Below are positions 1 to 7,348 of a DNA stretch of 27,814 nucleotides, in pieces. The stretch covers positions 1-27,814 of the forward strand of contig USPK01000018.1 of the NCBI GenBank assembly GCA_900556465.1, read 5' to 3'. A program made the translations under genes and the position numbers. The notes below the pieces were generated by a model, which had not been told where the DNA came from, did no database searches, and saw only the letters and a program-made list of their open reading frames with translations. The stretch is from an uncultured Prevotella sp. (GTDB lineage: Bacteria > Bacteroidota > Bacteroidia > Bacteroidales > Bacteroidaceae). Positions within the stretch are counted from its first letter, which is position 1. Each line of letters opens with the position of its first letter.

Positions 1-55
1 GCCTTAGCCCCGTCGCGACGGGGCTAAGGCCAGTTTTTACGGGGCTAAGGCCCGT
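1..55. repeat. Intergenic repeat cluster A (palindrome plus one 21-nt unit)
   Basis: Bases 1-30 are a perfect palindrome with 15-bp arms (left arm GCCTTAGCCCCGTCG). It is followed by the linker AGTTTTTACG and another core GGGCTAAGGCC ending in CGT. The same pieces recur at 4388-4446, 12903-12958 and 24634-24692, always between genes. The cluster lies just downstream of the gpmI terminator. The window begins exactly at the palindrome, so the element may continue to the left. Confidence 0.85.
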
Positions 56-85
56 AGTCCGCGCAACGGTCCAGCTACAAAGCAG

Positions 86-120
86 CGGGCCCGGAGCAGT
101 TTCTGACTGCTTCGGGCCCG
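86..120 (-). terminator. Terminator-like hairpin after gpmI
   Basis: A 15-bp stem (86-100 with 106-120, one G-U pair) and a 5-base loop TTCTG lie 25 bp beyond the gpmI stop codon. On the minus strand the stem is followed only by a short T-rich stretch (CTGCTTTG), so it is not a classical U-tract terminator. Its position and strength still fit a transcript end. Confidence 0.6.
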
Positions 121-145
121 CCCGGACTTGAGGCGCACGCGGCGC

Positions 146-1681
146 TTAGTCTTCAATCAGGTCGTGTCCGGTCATCTCTGCCGGCTGGGGAAGTCCCATG
201 ATGTGCAGGATGCTGGGCGCAACGTCGGCCAGCACACCGTTCTTCACCTTGGCGTGTACGTTCTCCGTCACGTAAATGAAGGGGACGGGGTTGAGCGAGT
301 GGGCCGTGTTGGGCGTCCCGTCGGGGTTGATGGCGTTGTCCGCATTGCCGTGGTCGGCAATGATAATGGTCTCGTAACCGACCTCATTGGCCGCCGTCAC
401 GACGTCACGGACACAGGAGTCGACCGCCTTGACAGCTTTCTCGATGGCCTCGTAGACGCCCGTGTGGCCTACCATGTCGCCGTTGGCGAAGTTGACCACG
501 ATGAAGTCGTACTTGTTCTCGCGGATGGCGGCAACGAGTTTGTCCTTCACCTCGTAGGCGCTCATCTCCGGCTTCATGTCGTAGGTGGGCACCTTCGGGG
601 ACGGGACGAGGATGCGGTCTTCGCCGGCGAAGGGGGCCTCGCGTCCGCCGTTGAAGAAGAAGGTGACGTGCGCGTACTTCTCGGTCTCGGCCGTGTGGAG
701 CTGTTTGAGGCCCTTGCTGCTCAGGTACTCGCCGAGCGTGTTCTCCACGTTCTCCTTCGGGAAGAGGATGTGCACGCCCTTGAAGGAGGCGTCGTAGGGC
801 GTCATGCAGTAGTATTGCAAGCCGGGTATGGTGTGCATCCCCTCGTCCGGCATGTCCTGCTGCGTCAATACGACGGTGAGCTCCTTGGCGCGGTCGTTGC
901 GGTAGTTGAAGAAGATGACGACGTCGCCCTCCTGGATGCGGCCGTCGACCTTGGCGTTGACAAGCGGCTCCATGAATTCGTCGGTGTTCTTGTGCTCTTC
1001 CGAGTCGGAGTCGTAGCAGCTCTGTACGCCCTCGACCATGTCGTCCACGCGGCGGCCCTTACCCTCGACGAGCTGGTCGTAGGCCACCTTGATGCGGTTC
1101 CAGCGCTTGTCGCGGTCCATGGCGTAGAAGCGGCCGATGATCGTAGCGATGTGGGCGCCGCAGGCGTCGCAGTGCTTCGTCAGGTCGGCGATGTAGCCCT
1201 TGCCGCTACGCGGGTCGGTGTCGCGGCCGTCCATGAAGCAGTGAACGAAGGTGCGCTCGGCCACGCCATACTCCTGGGCAATCTCGACCAACTTGTAGAG
1301 GTGAGCGAGTGAGGAGTGGACGCCACCGGTCGAGGTGAGGCCCATCAGGTGAAGGCGCTTGCCCGTAGAGCGAGCGTAGTCGTAGGCCGAGACAATCTCG
1401 GGGTTCTTCAGGATGCTGCCGTCGGCGCAGGCGCGGTTAATCTTCACGAGGTCCTGGTAAACGATTCGGCCGGCGCCGATATTGAGGTGTCCCACTTCGG
1501 AGTTTCCCATCTGGCCGTCGGGCAGGCCCACGTTCTCGCCGCAGGCCAGGAGCTGCGAATGCGGATACTTGGCGTTGAGCTCGTCCATGAAGGGCGTGGG
1601 CGTCTGGTAGATGACGTCGCCCTTGCCATGGTTGCCCATGCCCCATCCATCAAGGATCATTAACAGTGCTTTCTTTCCCAT
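146..1681 (-). CDS. gpmI: 2,3-bisphosphoglycerate-independent phosphoglycerate mutase
   Basis: Cytosolic glycolytic and gluconeogenic enzyme that interconverts 3- and 2-phosphoglycerate using two metal ions and a phosphoserine intermediate. The 511-residue product has the usual family length. It opens with a metal-binding LDGWG motif (Asp11), carries the catalytic serine in DGQMGNSEVGH (Ser61), and has IADHGNAD near the C-terminus for the second metal site. The frame stays open for about 90 codons upstream, but homology begins at MGKKALLMILDGWG, and a promoter (1718-1750) lies inside that upstream part, so I placed the start at 1681. It is transcribed alone: the tdh terminator lies upstream and its own hairpin downstream. 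No cofactor-dependent GpmA is seen in the window. Confidence 0.96.
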   Translation of the reverse strand: MGKKALLMILDGWGMGNHGKGDVIYQTPTPFMDELNAKYPHSQLLACGENVGLPDGQMGNSEVGHLNIGAGRIVYQDLVKINRACADGSILKNPEIVSAYDYARSTGKRLHLMGLTSTGGVHSSLAHLYKLVEIAQEYGVAERTFVHCFMDGRDTDPRSGKGYIADLTKHCDACGAHIATIIGRFYAMDRDKRWNRIKVAYDQLVEGKGRRVDDMVEGVQSCYDSDSEEHKNTDEFMEPLVNAKVDGRIQEGDVVIFFNYRNDRAKELTVVLTQQDMPDEGMHTIPGLQYYCMTPYDASFKGVHILFPKENVENTLGEYLSSKGLKQLHTAETEKYAHVTFFFNGGREAPFAGEDRILVPSPKVPTYDMKPEMSAYEVKDKLVAAIRENKYDFIVVNFANGDMVGHTGVYEAIEKAVKAVDSCVRDVVTAANEVGYETIIIADHGNADNAINPDGTPNTAHSLNPVPFIYVTENVHAKVKNGVLADVAPSILHIMGLPQPAEMTGHDLIED

Positions 1682-1717
1682 TGTTGTAACTATTAAGGAG
1701 TTTGTTATAGGATGATG

Positions 1718-1750
1718 CAAAGTTACACATTTTCCGGGGAAAGGTCCAAA
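1718..1750 (-). promoter_or_regulatory. gpmI promoter (Bacteroidota type)
   Basis: On the minus strand, TTTG (1750-1747), a 21-base spacer and TAACTTTG (1725-1718) match the Bacteroidota consensus of a -33 TTTG and a -7 TAnnTTTG. Transcription would start roughly 30 bases before the gpmI ATG. Confidence 0.7.
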
Positions 1751-1803
1751 TGCACGTAGCGGGGAATGTGGCCGCACCGTGCCCGGCGCTCCGGGCGGGC
1801 ACG

Positions 1804-1841
1804 AAAAAGCTCCGGCGGCAGGTCCTCCCTGCCGCCGGAGC
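1804..1841 (-). terminator. Rho-independent terminator of tdh
   Basis: A perfect 14-bp GC-rich stem (1809-1822 with 1828-1841) with a 5-base loop is followed on the minus strand by five T residues (complement of 1804-1808). It lies 34 bp past the tdh stop and separates tdh from gpmI. Confidence 0.88.
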
Positions 1842-1875
1842 GGGTACGTATCCGTGCGGAACAGCCGCGCCGGCC

Positions 1876-2829
1876 TTACTTGAGGCGGGCGGAGAGCTTT
1901 TCGAGCATGTCCTTCGTCATGGAATCGAGGTCGTAGACGGGCTTCCAGTCCCACTCCTGACGGGCGCAGACGTCCTCGAGGCTGTTCGGCCAGCTGTCGG
2001 CAATGCTCTGCTTGAGCGGGTCGACCTTATACTCCATCTGGAACTCGGGCTTATACTTCCTGATGGCGGCATAGATGCCTTCGGGGTCGAAGCTCATGGA
2101 AGCGATGTTGAAGCCGTTGCGGTGAACGAGGCGCGTAGGGTCGGCCTCCATCAGCTGTACGCAGGCGTTGAGGGCGTCGGGCATGTACATCATGTCCATA
2201 TAGGTGCCGGCGCCGATAGGGCAGACGAACTTCTCGCCGCGTACGGCGCTGTAATAGATGTCTACGGCATAGTCCGTGGTGCCACCGCCCGGAGGCGTCA
2301 CGTTAGAGATGAGGCCCGGGAAGCGTACGCTGCGCGTGTCGACGCCGTACTTATTGTGATAGTAATCGGAGAGCAGCTCGGTCGTCACCTTGCTCACGCC
2401 GTAGATGGTGCGGGGACGCTGCACGGTGTCCTGGGGCGTGTGGTCGCGGGGCGTTTCGGGGCCGAAGGAGCCTATGGAGCTCGGCGTGAAGACGGCGCAC
2501 TGGTGCTGGCGGGCTACTTCGAGCACGTTCCAAAGCCCGTCGATGCCGATTTTCCAAGCCAGGATGGGCTTATGCTCAGCAACGACGGAGAGTAGCGCCG
2601 CCAGGTTGTAGATGGCGTCGATACTGTACTTCGTCACGACACGTTCGATAGCGGCTGCGTCCGTTACGTCGCAAATCTCCGCGGGGCCGCTCTCCTTGAG
2701 CTCGCCCTTGGGCTCGGCACCGACGATGTAGCCGGCAACGACATGGTCGTTACCGTAGATGCCGCGGAGCTTCATGGTCAGCTCGGAACCGATTTGTCCC
2801 GTAGCTCCGATGACTAAGATATTTTTCAT
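1876..2829 (-). CDS. tdh: L-threonine 3-dehydrogenase, NAD-epimerase (short-chain) type
   Basis: Predicted to oxidise L-threonine to 2-amino-3-oxobutyrate with NAD+, the first step of threonine breakdown to glycine. The 317-residue product is an extended short-chain dehydrogenase related to GalE, not the zinc-dependent alcohol-dehydrogenase type found in E. coli. The N-terminus carries the Rossmann motif GATGQIG (residues 8-14). The active site has the YGVSK form of YxxxK (Tyr143, Lys147), preceded by the serine-rich TPSSIGSFGPETP typical of this subgroup. The start is the ATG at 2829, directly before the conserved MKNILVIGATG; the longer open frame upstream runs through the promoter. The substrate call rests on this family pattern and on divergent kbl, which encodes the next enzyme. 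Without that neighbour it would be only an NAD-dependent epimerase/dehydratase. Confidence 0.9.
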   Translation of the reverse strand: MKNILVIGATGQIGSELTMKLRGIYGNDHVVAGYIVGAEPKGELKESGPAEICDVTDAAAIERVVTKYSIDAIYNLAALLSVVAEHKPILAWKIGIDGLWNVLEVARQHQCAVFTPSSIGSFGPETPRDHTPQDTVQRPRTIYGVSKVTTELLSDYYHNKYGVDTRSVRFPGLISNVTPPGGGTTDYAVDIYYSAVRGEKFVCPIGAGTYMDMMYMPDALNACVQLMEADPTRLVHRNGFNIASMSFDPEGIYAAIRKYKPEFQMEYKVDPLKQSIADSWPNSLEDVCARQEWDWKPVYDLDSMTKDMLEKLSARLK

Positions 2830-2874
2830 TGGTGGTAATGTTTGATATAGTTTATGAGTTTCACATTCTCGGTG

Positions 2875-2905
2875 CAAAGGAACACTTTTTTTTGAGAAAT
2901 TCATA
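2875..2905 (-). promoter_or_regulatory. tdh promoter
   Basis: On the minus strand TATG (2905-2902), a 19-base spacer and TTCCTTTG (2882-2875) form a one-off match to the Bacteroidota -33/-7 pattern. The -7 box is identical to that of kbl on the other strand. Confidence 0.55.
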
Positions 2906-2913
2906 GCGAACAA

Positions 2914-2944
2914 CTTGATAATTTCAAAAAAATACGTTCCTTTG
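2914..2944 (+). promoter_or_regulatory. kbl promoter
   Basis: CTTG (2914-2917), a 19-base spacer and TTCCTTTG (2937-2944) resemble the Bacteroidota -33/-7 promoter. Spacer length and -7 sequence equal those of the divergent tdh promoter. Confidence 0.6.
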
Positions 2945-3008
2945 CAACTGTCGCCCCCGACCAGTCGACAGCGGCGGGACAGGCGCATTGTTTCTAAACC
3001 CCTATACC

Positions 3009-4196
3009 ATGTACGGAAAATTTCAAGCTCACCTCCAAAAGGAACTGGAGGAAACGAAGGCGGCCGGCCTCTACAAGGACGAGCGCCTCATCGAAGGGCC
3101 GCAGCAAGCAGCCATCCAAGTAAAAGGCCAGGAAGTGCTCAACTTCTGCGCTAACAATTATCTTGGTCTCTCTAACGACCCGCGCCTGATCCAAGCCGCC
3201 AAAGACATGATGGACCGCCGCGGTTACGGCATGTCGAGTGTCCGCTTCATCTGCGGTACGCAGGACATTCACAAGCAGTTGGAAGCCGCCATCTCCGACT
3301 ATTTCAAGACGGAGGACACTATTCTCTACGCCGCCTGCTTCGACGCCAACGGCGGCGTGTTCGAGCCGCTCTTCACCGCGGACGACGCCATCATCTCCGA
3401 CGCCCTGAACCACGCGTCCATCATCGACGGCGTGCGTCTCTGCAAAGCCAAGCGCTACCGCTACGCCAACGCCGACATGGCCGACCTGGAGCGCTGCCTT
3501 CAGGAGGCCCAGGCCCAGCGCTTCCGCATCATCGTGACGGACGGCGTCTTCTCGATGGACGGTAACGTGGCTCCGGTCGACAAGATTTGCGACCTGGCCG
3601 AGAAGTACGACGCCCTGGTCATGGTGGACGAGAGCCACTCGGCCGGCGTTGTCGGTGCGACGGGCCACGGCGTGAGCGAGTTCTTCAACACCTACGGCCG
3701 TGTGGACATTTACACGGGCACACTGGGCAAAGCCTTCGGCGGAGCCATGGGCGGTTTCACCACGGGCCGCAAGGAAATCATCGACCTGCTGCGCCAGCGC
3801 AGCCGTCCCTACCTGTTCTCGAACTCTGTGGCCCCGGCCATTGTCGGTGCGGCGCTCGAGACGTTCAATATCCTGAAGAGCAGTAACGCGTTGCACGACA
3901 AGCTCGTGGACAACGTCAACTACTTCCGCGACAAGATGATGGCCGCCGGCTTCGACATCAAGCCCACGCAGAGCGCCATCTGCGCCGTGATGCTCTACGA
4001 CGCCAAGCTCTCGCAGGTATTCGCCCAGAAGATGCAGGAGGAAGGCATCTACGTCACCGGCTTCTACTATCCCGTAGTTCCGAAGGACCAGGCCCGCATC
4101 CGCGTGCAGATTTCAGCCGGACACGAGCACGAACACCTTGACAAGTGCGTCGCTGCCTTCATCAAGGTGGGCAAGGAGCTCGGCGTGCTGAAATAA
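3009..4196 (+). CDS. kbl: Glycine C-acetyltransferase (2-amino-3-ketobutyrate CoA ligase)
   Basis: PLP enzyme of the alpha-oxoamine synthase family that cleaves 2-amino-3-oxobutyrate with CoA to give glycine and acetyl-CoA, completing the threonine dehydrogenase route. The 395-residue length is standard. The PLP lysine lies in GTLGKAFGG (Lys241), with the upstream VDESHSAGVVG cofactor site and the early NNYLGLS motif. I start at ATG 3009 because the family begins MYGKFxxHLQKEL; a TTG seven codons earlier is in frame but adds nothing conserved. It diverges from tdh across a mirror-symmetric promoter region and ends at a strong terminator, so it appears to be a single-gene unit. A closely related family member (8-amino-7-oxononanoate synthase) is less likely given the N-terminus and the neighbour. 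Confidence 0.95.
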   Translation: MYGKFQAHLQKELEETKAAGLYKDERLIEGPQQAAIQVKGQEVLNFCANNYLGLSNDPRLIQAAKDMMDRRGYGMSSVRFICGTQDIHKQLEAAISDYFKTEDTILYAACFDANGGVFEPLFTADDAIISDALNHASIIDGVRLCKAKRYRYANADMADLERCLQEAQAQRFRIIVTDGVFSMDGNVAPVDKICDLAEKYDALVMVDESHSAGVVGATGHGVSEFFNTYGRVDIYTGTLGKAFGGAMGGFTTGRKEIIDLLRQRSRPYLFSNSVAPAIVGAALETFNILKSSNALHDKLVDNVNYFRDKMMAAGFDIKPTQSAICAVMLYDAKLSQVFAQKMQEEGIYVTGFYYPVVPKDQARIRVQISAGHEHEHLDKCVAAFIKVGKELGVLK

Positions 4197-4237
4197 GCCG
4201 TCGGCCGGCCTTTCATTTTTTAACACCCCTAACAGAT

Positions 4238-4274
4238 GCCGGGAACCGTTGGCCGACGGTTTCCGGCTCTTTTT
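4238..4274 (+). terminator. Rho-independent terminator of kbl
   Basis: A 12-bp stem (4238-4249 with 4256-4267, one G-U pair) and a 6-base loop are followed by TCTTTTTG. It lies about 40 bp past the kbl stop codon. Confidence 0.9.
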
Positions 4275-4567
4275 GTGTCGCGCCGGCCGCTGGCCCCGCT
4301 CCGCCGCCGGCCGGCGGCGCGCGAAGGGGGCCCGCTGCATTTTTTACCGGACGAGGGGCCGCAGCGAAGGGGACGGGCCCAGCGCCTACGGGGCTAAGGC
4401 CAGTTTTTACGGGAATAGGGCGAGTTTTTACGGGGCTAAGGCCCGTGCGCGCGGGGACTGTCGGCAGGCCGCCCCTCCGCGGCCTGGCAGCGGAGGCACT
4501 GCCGCCAGGCGCGCGGAGGAGAGGCCGGGGCCCCGCTGCGTCCGGAATCTAAAAAACGGCGTTTCGC
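4275..4567. other. Gene-free interval between kbl and purD
   Basis: Very GC-rich intergenic DNA between the kbl terminator and the purD promoter. Apart from the repeat cluster at 4388-4446 I see only an imperfect GCCTGGC/GCCAGGC hairpin near 4481-4509, without a T-tract. No convincing gene or RNA was found. Open frames through the cluster translate as repeated TGLRPV because the repeat period of 21 nt equals seven codons. Confidence 0.5.
4388..4446. repeat. Intergenic repeat cluster B (three 21-nt units)
   Basis: Three tandem units with a 21-nt period: core GGGCTAAGGCC, a degenerate middle unit (GGGAATAGGGC), then the core again, joined by AGTTTTTACG linkers. AGTTTTTACGGG starts at 4402 and again at 4423. 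It belongs to the same family as clusters at 1-55, 12903-12958 and 24634-24692. Confidence 0.85.
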
Positions 4568-4598
4568 TTTGACTTTCGCCCCCGTTACATTAACTTTG
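4568..4598 (+). promoter_or_regulatory. purD operon promoter
   Basis: TTTG (4568-4571), a 19-base spacer and TAACTTTG (4591-4598) match both Bacteroidota promoter elements perfectly. The ATG of purD follows 35 bases later. This is the best promoter in the window and probably drives the whole run to the NUDIX gene. Confidence 0.85.
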
Positions 4599-4633
4599 CA
4601 GACAGAACATTTTTTCACAAAAGAATACTGACC

Positions 4634-5899
4634 ATGAGAATTTTGCTTTTGGGCAGCGGCGGCCGCGAGCACGCCCTGGCCTGGAAAATAGCCCAAAGTC
4701 CGAAAGTGGACCAGCTCTTCATCGCGCCCGGTAATGCCGGGACGGCGGCCGTAGGCCAGAACGTTGACATCAAGGCCGACGACTTCGACGGCATAGCCCA
4801 GTTCGTCATCGACTACGACGTCGACATGGTGGTCGTAGGGCCGGAGGACCCGCTCGTAAAGGGCATCGCCGACTACTTTAGCCACCACTCGCTGCTGAAG
4901 GACGTCGCCGTCATCGGGCCTTCGAAGGCTGGCGCGCAGCTGGAGGGCTCGAAGGACTTCGCCAAGGGCTTCATGAAGCGCCACGGCATCCCGACGGCCG
5001 CCTACGCCACCTTCGACGGCGAACACGTCGAGGAGGGCTGCCGCTTCCTGGCCACGCTCCGGCCGCCCTACGTGCTCAAGGCCGACGGCCTCTGCGCCGG
5101 CAAGGGCGTCCTCATCGTCCCGACGCTCGAGGAGGCCCAGCGCGAACTGCGCGACATGTTGGGCGGCATGTTCGGCCAGGCCTCGGCCCGCGTCGTCATC
5201 GAAGAGTTCCTCAGCGGCATCGAGTGTTCCGTCTTCGTACTGACCGACGGCCAGCACTACCGGATTCTGCCCGAAGCCAAGGACTACAAGCGCATCGGCG
5301 AGGGCGACACGGGACTCAACACGGGCGGCATGGGCAGCGTCTCGCCCGTGCCTTTCGCGGACCAGGCCTGGATGAAAAAGGTGGAGGACCAGATTATCCG
5401 CCCCACGGTGGAGGGCCTCGCCGCCGAGGGGCTGGACTACAAAGGCTTCATCTTCTTCGGCCTCATCAACTGCGACGGGCAACCGAAAGTCATCGAGTAC
5501 AACTGCCGCATGGGCGACCCGGAGACGGAGACCGTCATGCTACGCCTGAAGAGTGACCTCGTGGACCTCTTTGAAGGCGTGGCGCAGGGCGACCTGGACC
5601 AGCGGACCGTAGAGACCGACCCGCGCGCGGCCGTGTGTGTCATGTGCGTCTCGGGCGGTTACCCGCAGGCTTACGAGAAAGGCTTCCCCATCACGGGGAC
5701 GGAGGACGTGGACGGCGTCGTATTCCACGCCGGCACGGCCCTGAAGGACGGCCGGATCGTCACGGCGGGCGGCCGCGTCATCGCTGTGAGCGCCTACGGG
5801 GCCAACCGCGCAGAAGCGCTGCAGCGTGCCATGGAAGGCGCGCGGCGTATCCAGTTTGAAAAGAAGTATTTCCGCACCGACATCGGGGCCGACCTCTGA
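4634..5899 (+). CDS. purD: Phosphoribosylamine-glycine ligase (GAR synthetase)
   Basis: Second step of de novo purine synthesis: joins glycine to 5-phosphoribosylamine using ATP in the cytosol. The 421-residue product has the complete family layout. An N-terminal Rossmann-like part begins MRILLLGSGGREHALAW, then comes GPEDPLVKGIAD. The ATP-grasp domain contains the lysine motif LKADGLCAGKGV, the YKRIGEGDTGLNTGGMGSVSP loop, and the metal-binding EYNCRMGDPE near residues 288-298. A small C-terminal domain closes the protein. The start is the first ATG after a perfect promoter. It heads a closely spaced run of genes unrelated to purine synthesis, a common situation in Bacteroidota. Threonine-derived glycine from tdh/kbl next door could supply its substrate, but that link is inference. 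Confidence 0.97.
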   Translation: MRILLLGSGGREHALAWKIAQSPKVDQLFIAPGNAGTAAVGQNVDIKADDFDGIAQFVIDYDVDMVVVGPEDPLVKGIADYFSHHSLLKDVAVIGPSKAGAQLEGSKDFAKGFMKRHGIPTAAYATFDGEHVEEGCRFLATLRPPYVLKADGLCAGKGVLIVPTLEEAQRELRDMLGGMFGQASARVVIEEFLSGIECSVFVLTDGQHYRILPEAKDYKRIGEGDTGLNTGGMGSVSPVPFADQAWMKKVEDQIIRPTVEGLAAEGLDYKGFIFFGLINCDGQPKVIEYNCRMGDPETETVMLRLKSDLVDLFEGVAQGDLDQRTVETDPRAAVCVMCVSGGYPQAYEKGFPITGTEDVDGVVFHAGTALKDGRIVTAGGRVIAVSAYGANRAEALQRAMEGARRIQFEKKYFRTDIGADL

Positions 5900-5936
5900 G
5901 CCCGGCGGACCGGCGTACTCCTTATTATATTAAGGT

Positions 5937-6890
5937 ATGGCGATGCAAGGAAAAGACTTCCGGACCCGCGTCGGTACGGGCATGTACACGCTGCCCGTCG
6001 CGACGACGCTGACCACACTCGTGTGGATGGCGCCCGACGTGGCCGACTGGCGGCGATGGGTGGCCCTGCTTGCGGTGGGACTGACGGCGTACCAGCTCAT
6101 AGAGCTCAACAACCGCAACACGCTGCTGCGCGTCCGTTCGCGTATGGTGAGCGCCACGTTCCTGGCGCTGATGGCGGCGTGCCCGGCCCTGCACGAGTGG
6201 CAGCCCGGGCTGCTGGCTCCGCTCTGCCTGTCCGCATCGTTCATCCCCTTTTTCCGCGCCTACCAGAAGCGGGACGCTGCGCCCGACGTGTTCCGGACGT
6301 TCCTCCTGGCCGGTCTGGGCAGCCTCTTCTACCCGCCCCTGCTCTGCCTGCTGCCTTGCTATTGGCTGGGACTGCTGGTCCAGCTGCGCGCCCTCTCGGG
6401 GCGCACGTTCGTGGCCAGTCTGCTGGGCGCGGCCCTGCCCTACTGGCTGCTGAGCGTCGTGGCCCTGTGGCGCGGAGACCTGACGGAGGCGGCCGCCGCA
6501 TGGGCCGGCACGTTCCGCACCCCCCTGCCCGACTTCCGGCAACTCGACCCCGTGCAGCTGGCCCAGGGCGGCTTCCTCGTCGTCCTGATGCTGCTCGCCA
6601 TCGTCCACTTCTTCCGCACGGCCTACAACGACAAAATCCGCACGCGCATGTTCTTCTACGTCTTCATCGTGATGGACGTGGTGCTGCTGGCAGGGCTGTT
6701 CGCCCGGCCCCAGGACTTCAACATGCTCTACAGCCTGCTGGCCGCGGCGGGGGCTCCCCTCGTGGGCCACTACTTTACCATGGCGCGCGGACGGGGTATG
6801 AACGTGTGGTTCTGCTGCTGGGTCGTGCTGCTCGTGGCCTTGGCCGCCTTTAGCCATCTCTACGCATGGATGCCTTCATTGATTTCCTGA
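5937..6890 (+). CDS. Unrecognised multi-pass inner-membrane protein
   Basis: A 317-residue, strongly hydrophobic protein with about nine to ten predicted membrane segments, roughly at residues 18-33, 40-55, 72-88, 92-108, 124-150, 160-180, 219-235, 249-267, 275-292 and 299-314. The loops are short and arginine-rich. I see no catalytic motif and no signal peptide, and I do not recognise the family. It begins 37 bp after purD (ATG 5937; a second ATG at 5943 is equally possible) and its end overlaps the next gene by 25 bp, so co-transcription with purD and translational coupling to the YqaA-like gene are likely. The preference for membrane residues and the operon position suggest an envelope role, but nothing in the sequence fixes it. 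Confidence 0.8.
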   Translation: MAMQGKDFRTRVGTGMYTLPVATTLTTLVWMAPDVADWRRWVALLAVGLTAYQLIELNNRNTLLRVRSRMVSATFLALMAACPALHEWQPGLLAPLCLSASFIPFFRAYQKRDAAPDVFRTFLLAGLGSLFYPPLLCLLPCYWLGLLVQLRALSGRTFVASLLGAALPYWLLSVVALWRGDLTEAAAAWAGTFRTPLPDFRQLDPVQLAQGGFLVVLMLLAIVHFFRTAYNDKIRTRMFFYVFIVMDVVLLAGLFARPQDFNMLYSLLAAAGAPLVGHYFTMARGRGMNVWFCCWVVLLVALAAFSHLYAWMPSLIS

Positions 6891-7327
6891 TCGACGCGGG
6901 CCCGGCGGGCATGTTCGTCGCCGCCTTCCTGGCGGGCAGCATCCTGCCCTTCAGCTCCGAGCTCGTACTGGTGGGGCTGCTGGGCGCCGGCGCGGACCCC
7001 ACGGGGCTGCTGGTCTGGGGCACCGTCGGTAACGTACTGGGCGGCTGGCTTAACTTCTTCATCGGGCGGATGGGCCGCATCTCGTGGATCACCCGGTTTA
7101 CGGGCATCACGGCCGAGCGCCTGGAACGCGGGCTCAGGCCCGTGCGGCGCTACGGGGCATGGATGGGGCTGCTCTCCTTCGTCCCCGTCGTGGGCGACCT
7201 GCTCACGGTGGCCATGGGCTACCTGCGCACGCCCTGCTGGCTCTCCCTGCCGACCATAGCCCTCGGCAAGTACGCCCGCTATCAGTTCATCGTCAGCACG
7301 TGGGTAGCCGCCGTCGGCACTACCTGA
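6866..7327 (+). CDS. yqaA: YqaA/DedA-like small membrane protein
   Basis: A 153-residue inner-membrane protein matching the YqaA branch of the SNARE-associated/DedA superfamily. Conserved pieces are the N-terminal FLAGSILPFSSELVLVGLL, the glycine-rich VGNVLGGWLNFFIGR, and the paired RRYGAWMGLLSFVPVVGDLLTVAMGYLR region that corresponds to the YGAxxLLLSWxPVVGDLL motif of E. coli YqaA. About four membrane segments are predicted. DedA-superfamily proteins are implicated in lipid-carrier flipping and membrane homeostasis, but YqaA itself has no firm role. The start overlaps the preceding gene by 25 bp and the next gene begins 21 bp downstream, so it is inside the purD operon. A downstream flippase in the same run is consistent with envelope work (inference). 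Confidence 0.85.
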   Translation: MDAFIDFLIDAGPAGMFVAAFLAGSILPFSSELVLVGLLGAGADPTGLLVWGTVGNVLGGWLNFFIGRMGRISWITRFTGITAERLERGLRPVRRYGAWMGLLSFVPVVGDLLTVAMGYLRTPCWLSLPTIALGKYARYQFIVSTWVAAVGTT

Positions 7328-7348
7328 CGCGCCCGCTCTTACACCTAT

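Larger units (their letters stand above)
2873..2946. promoter_or_regulatory. Mirror-symmetric divergent control region between tdh and kbl
   Basis: An 11-bp perfect inverted repeat, TGCAAAGGAAC (2873-2883) and GTTCCTTTGCA (2936-2946), brackets the region. Each arm contains the -7 box TTCCTTTG of the gene it faces. Just inside the arms lie T8 (2886-2893) and A7 (2926-2932), so each promoter has an A-tract in its spacer on its own coding strand. The symmetry centre is near 2909/2910. Confidence 0.75.

Noticed and set aside
2988..3008. TTG as the start of kbl
   Set aside because: The family begins at MYGKF (ATG 3009); the seven extra codons are not conserved.
4388..4446. Short regular repeats resembling a CRISPR array
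   Set aside because: The period is 21 nt with no unique spacers; core and linker are both repeated, there are only two to three units per cluster, and no cas genes are present.
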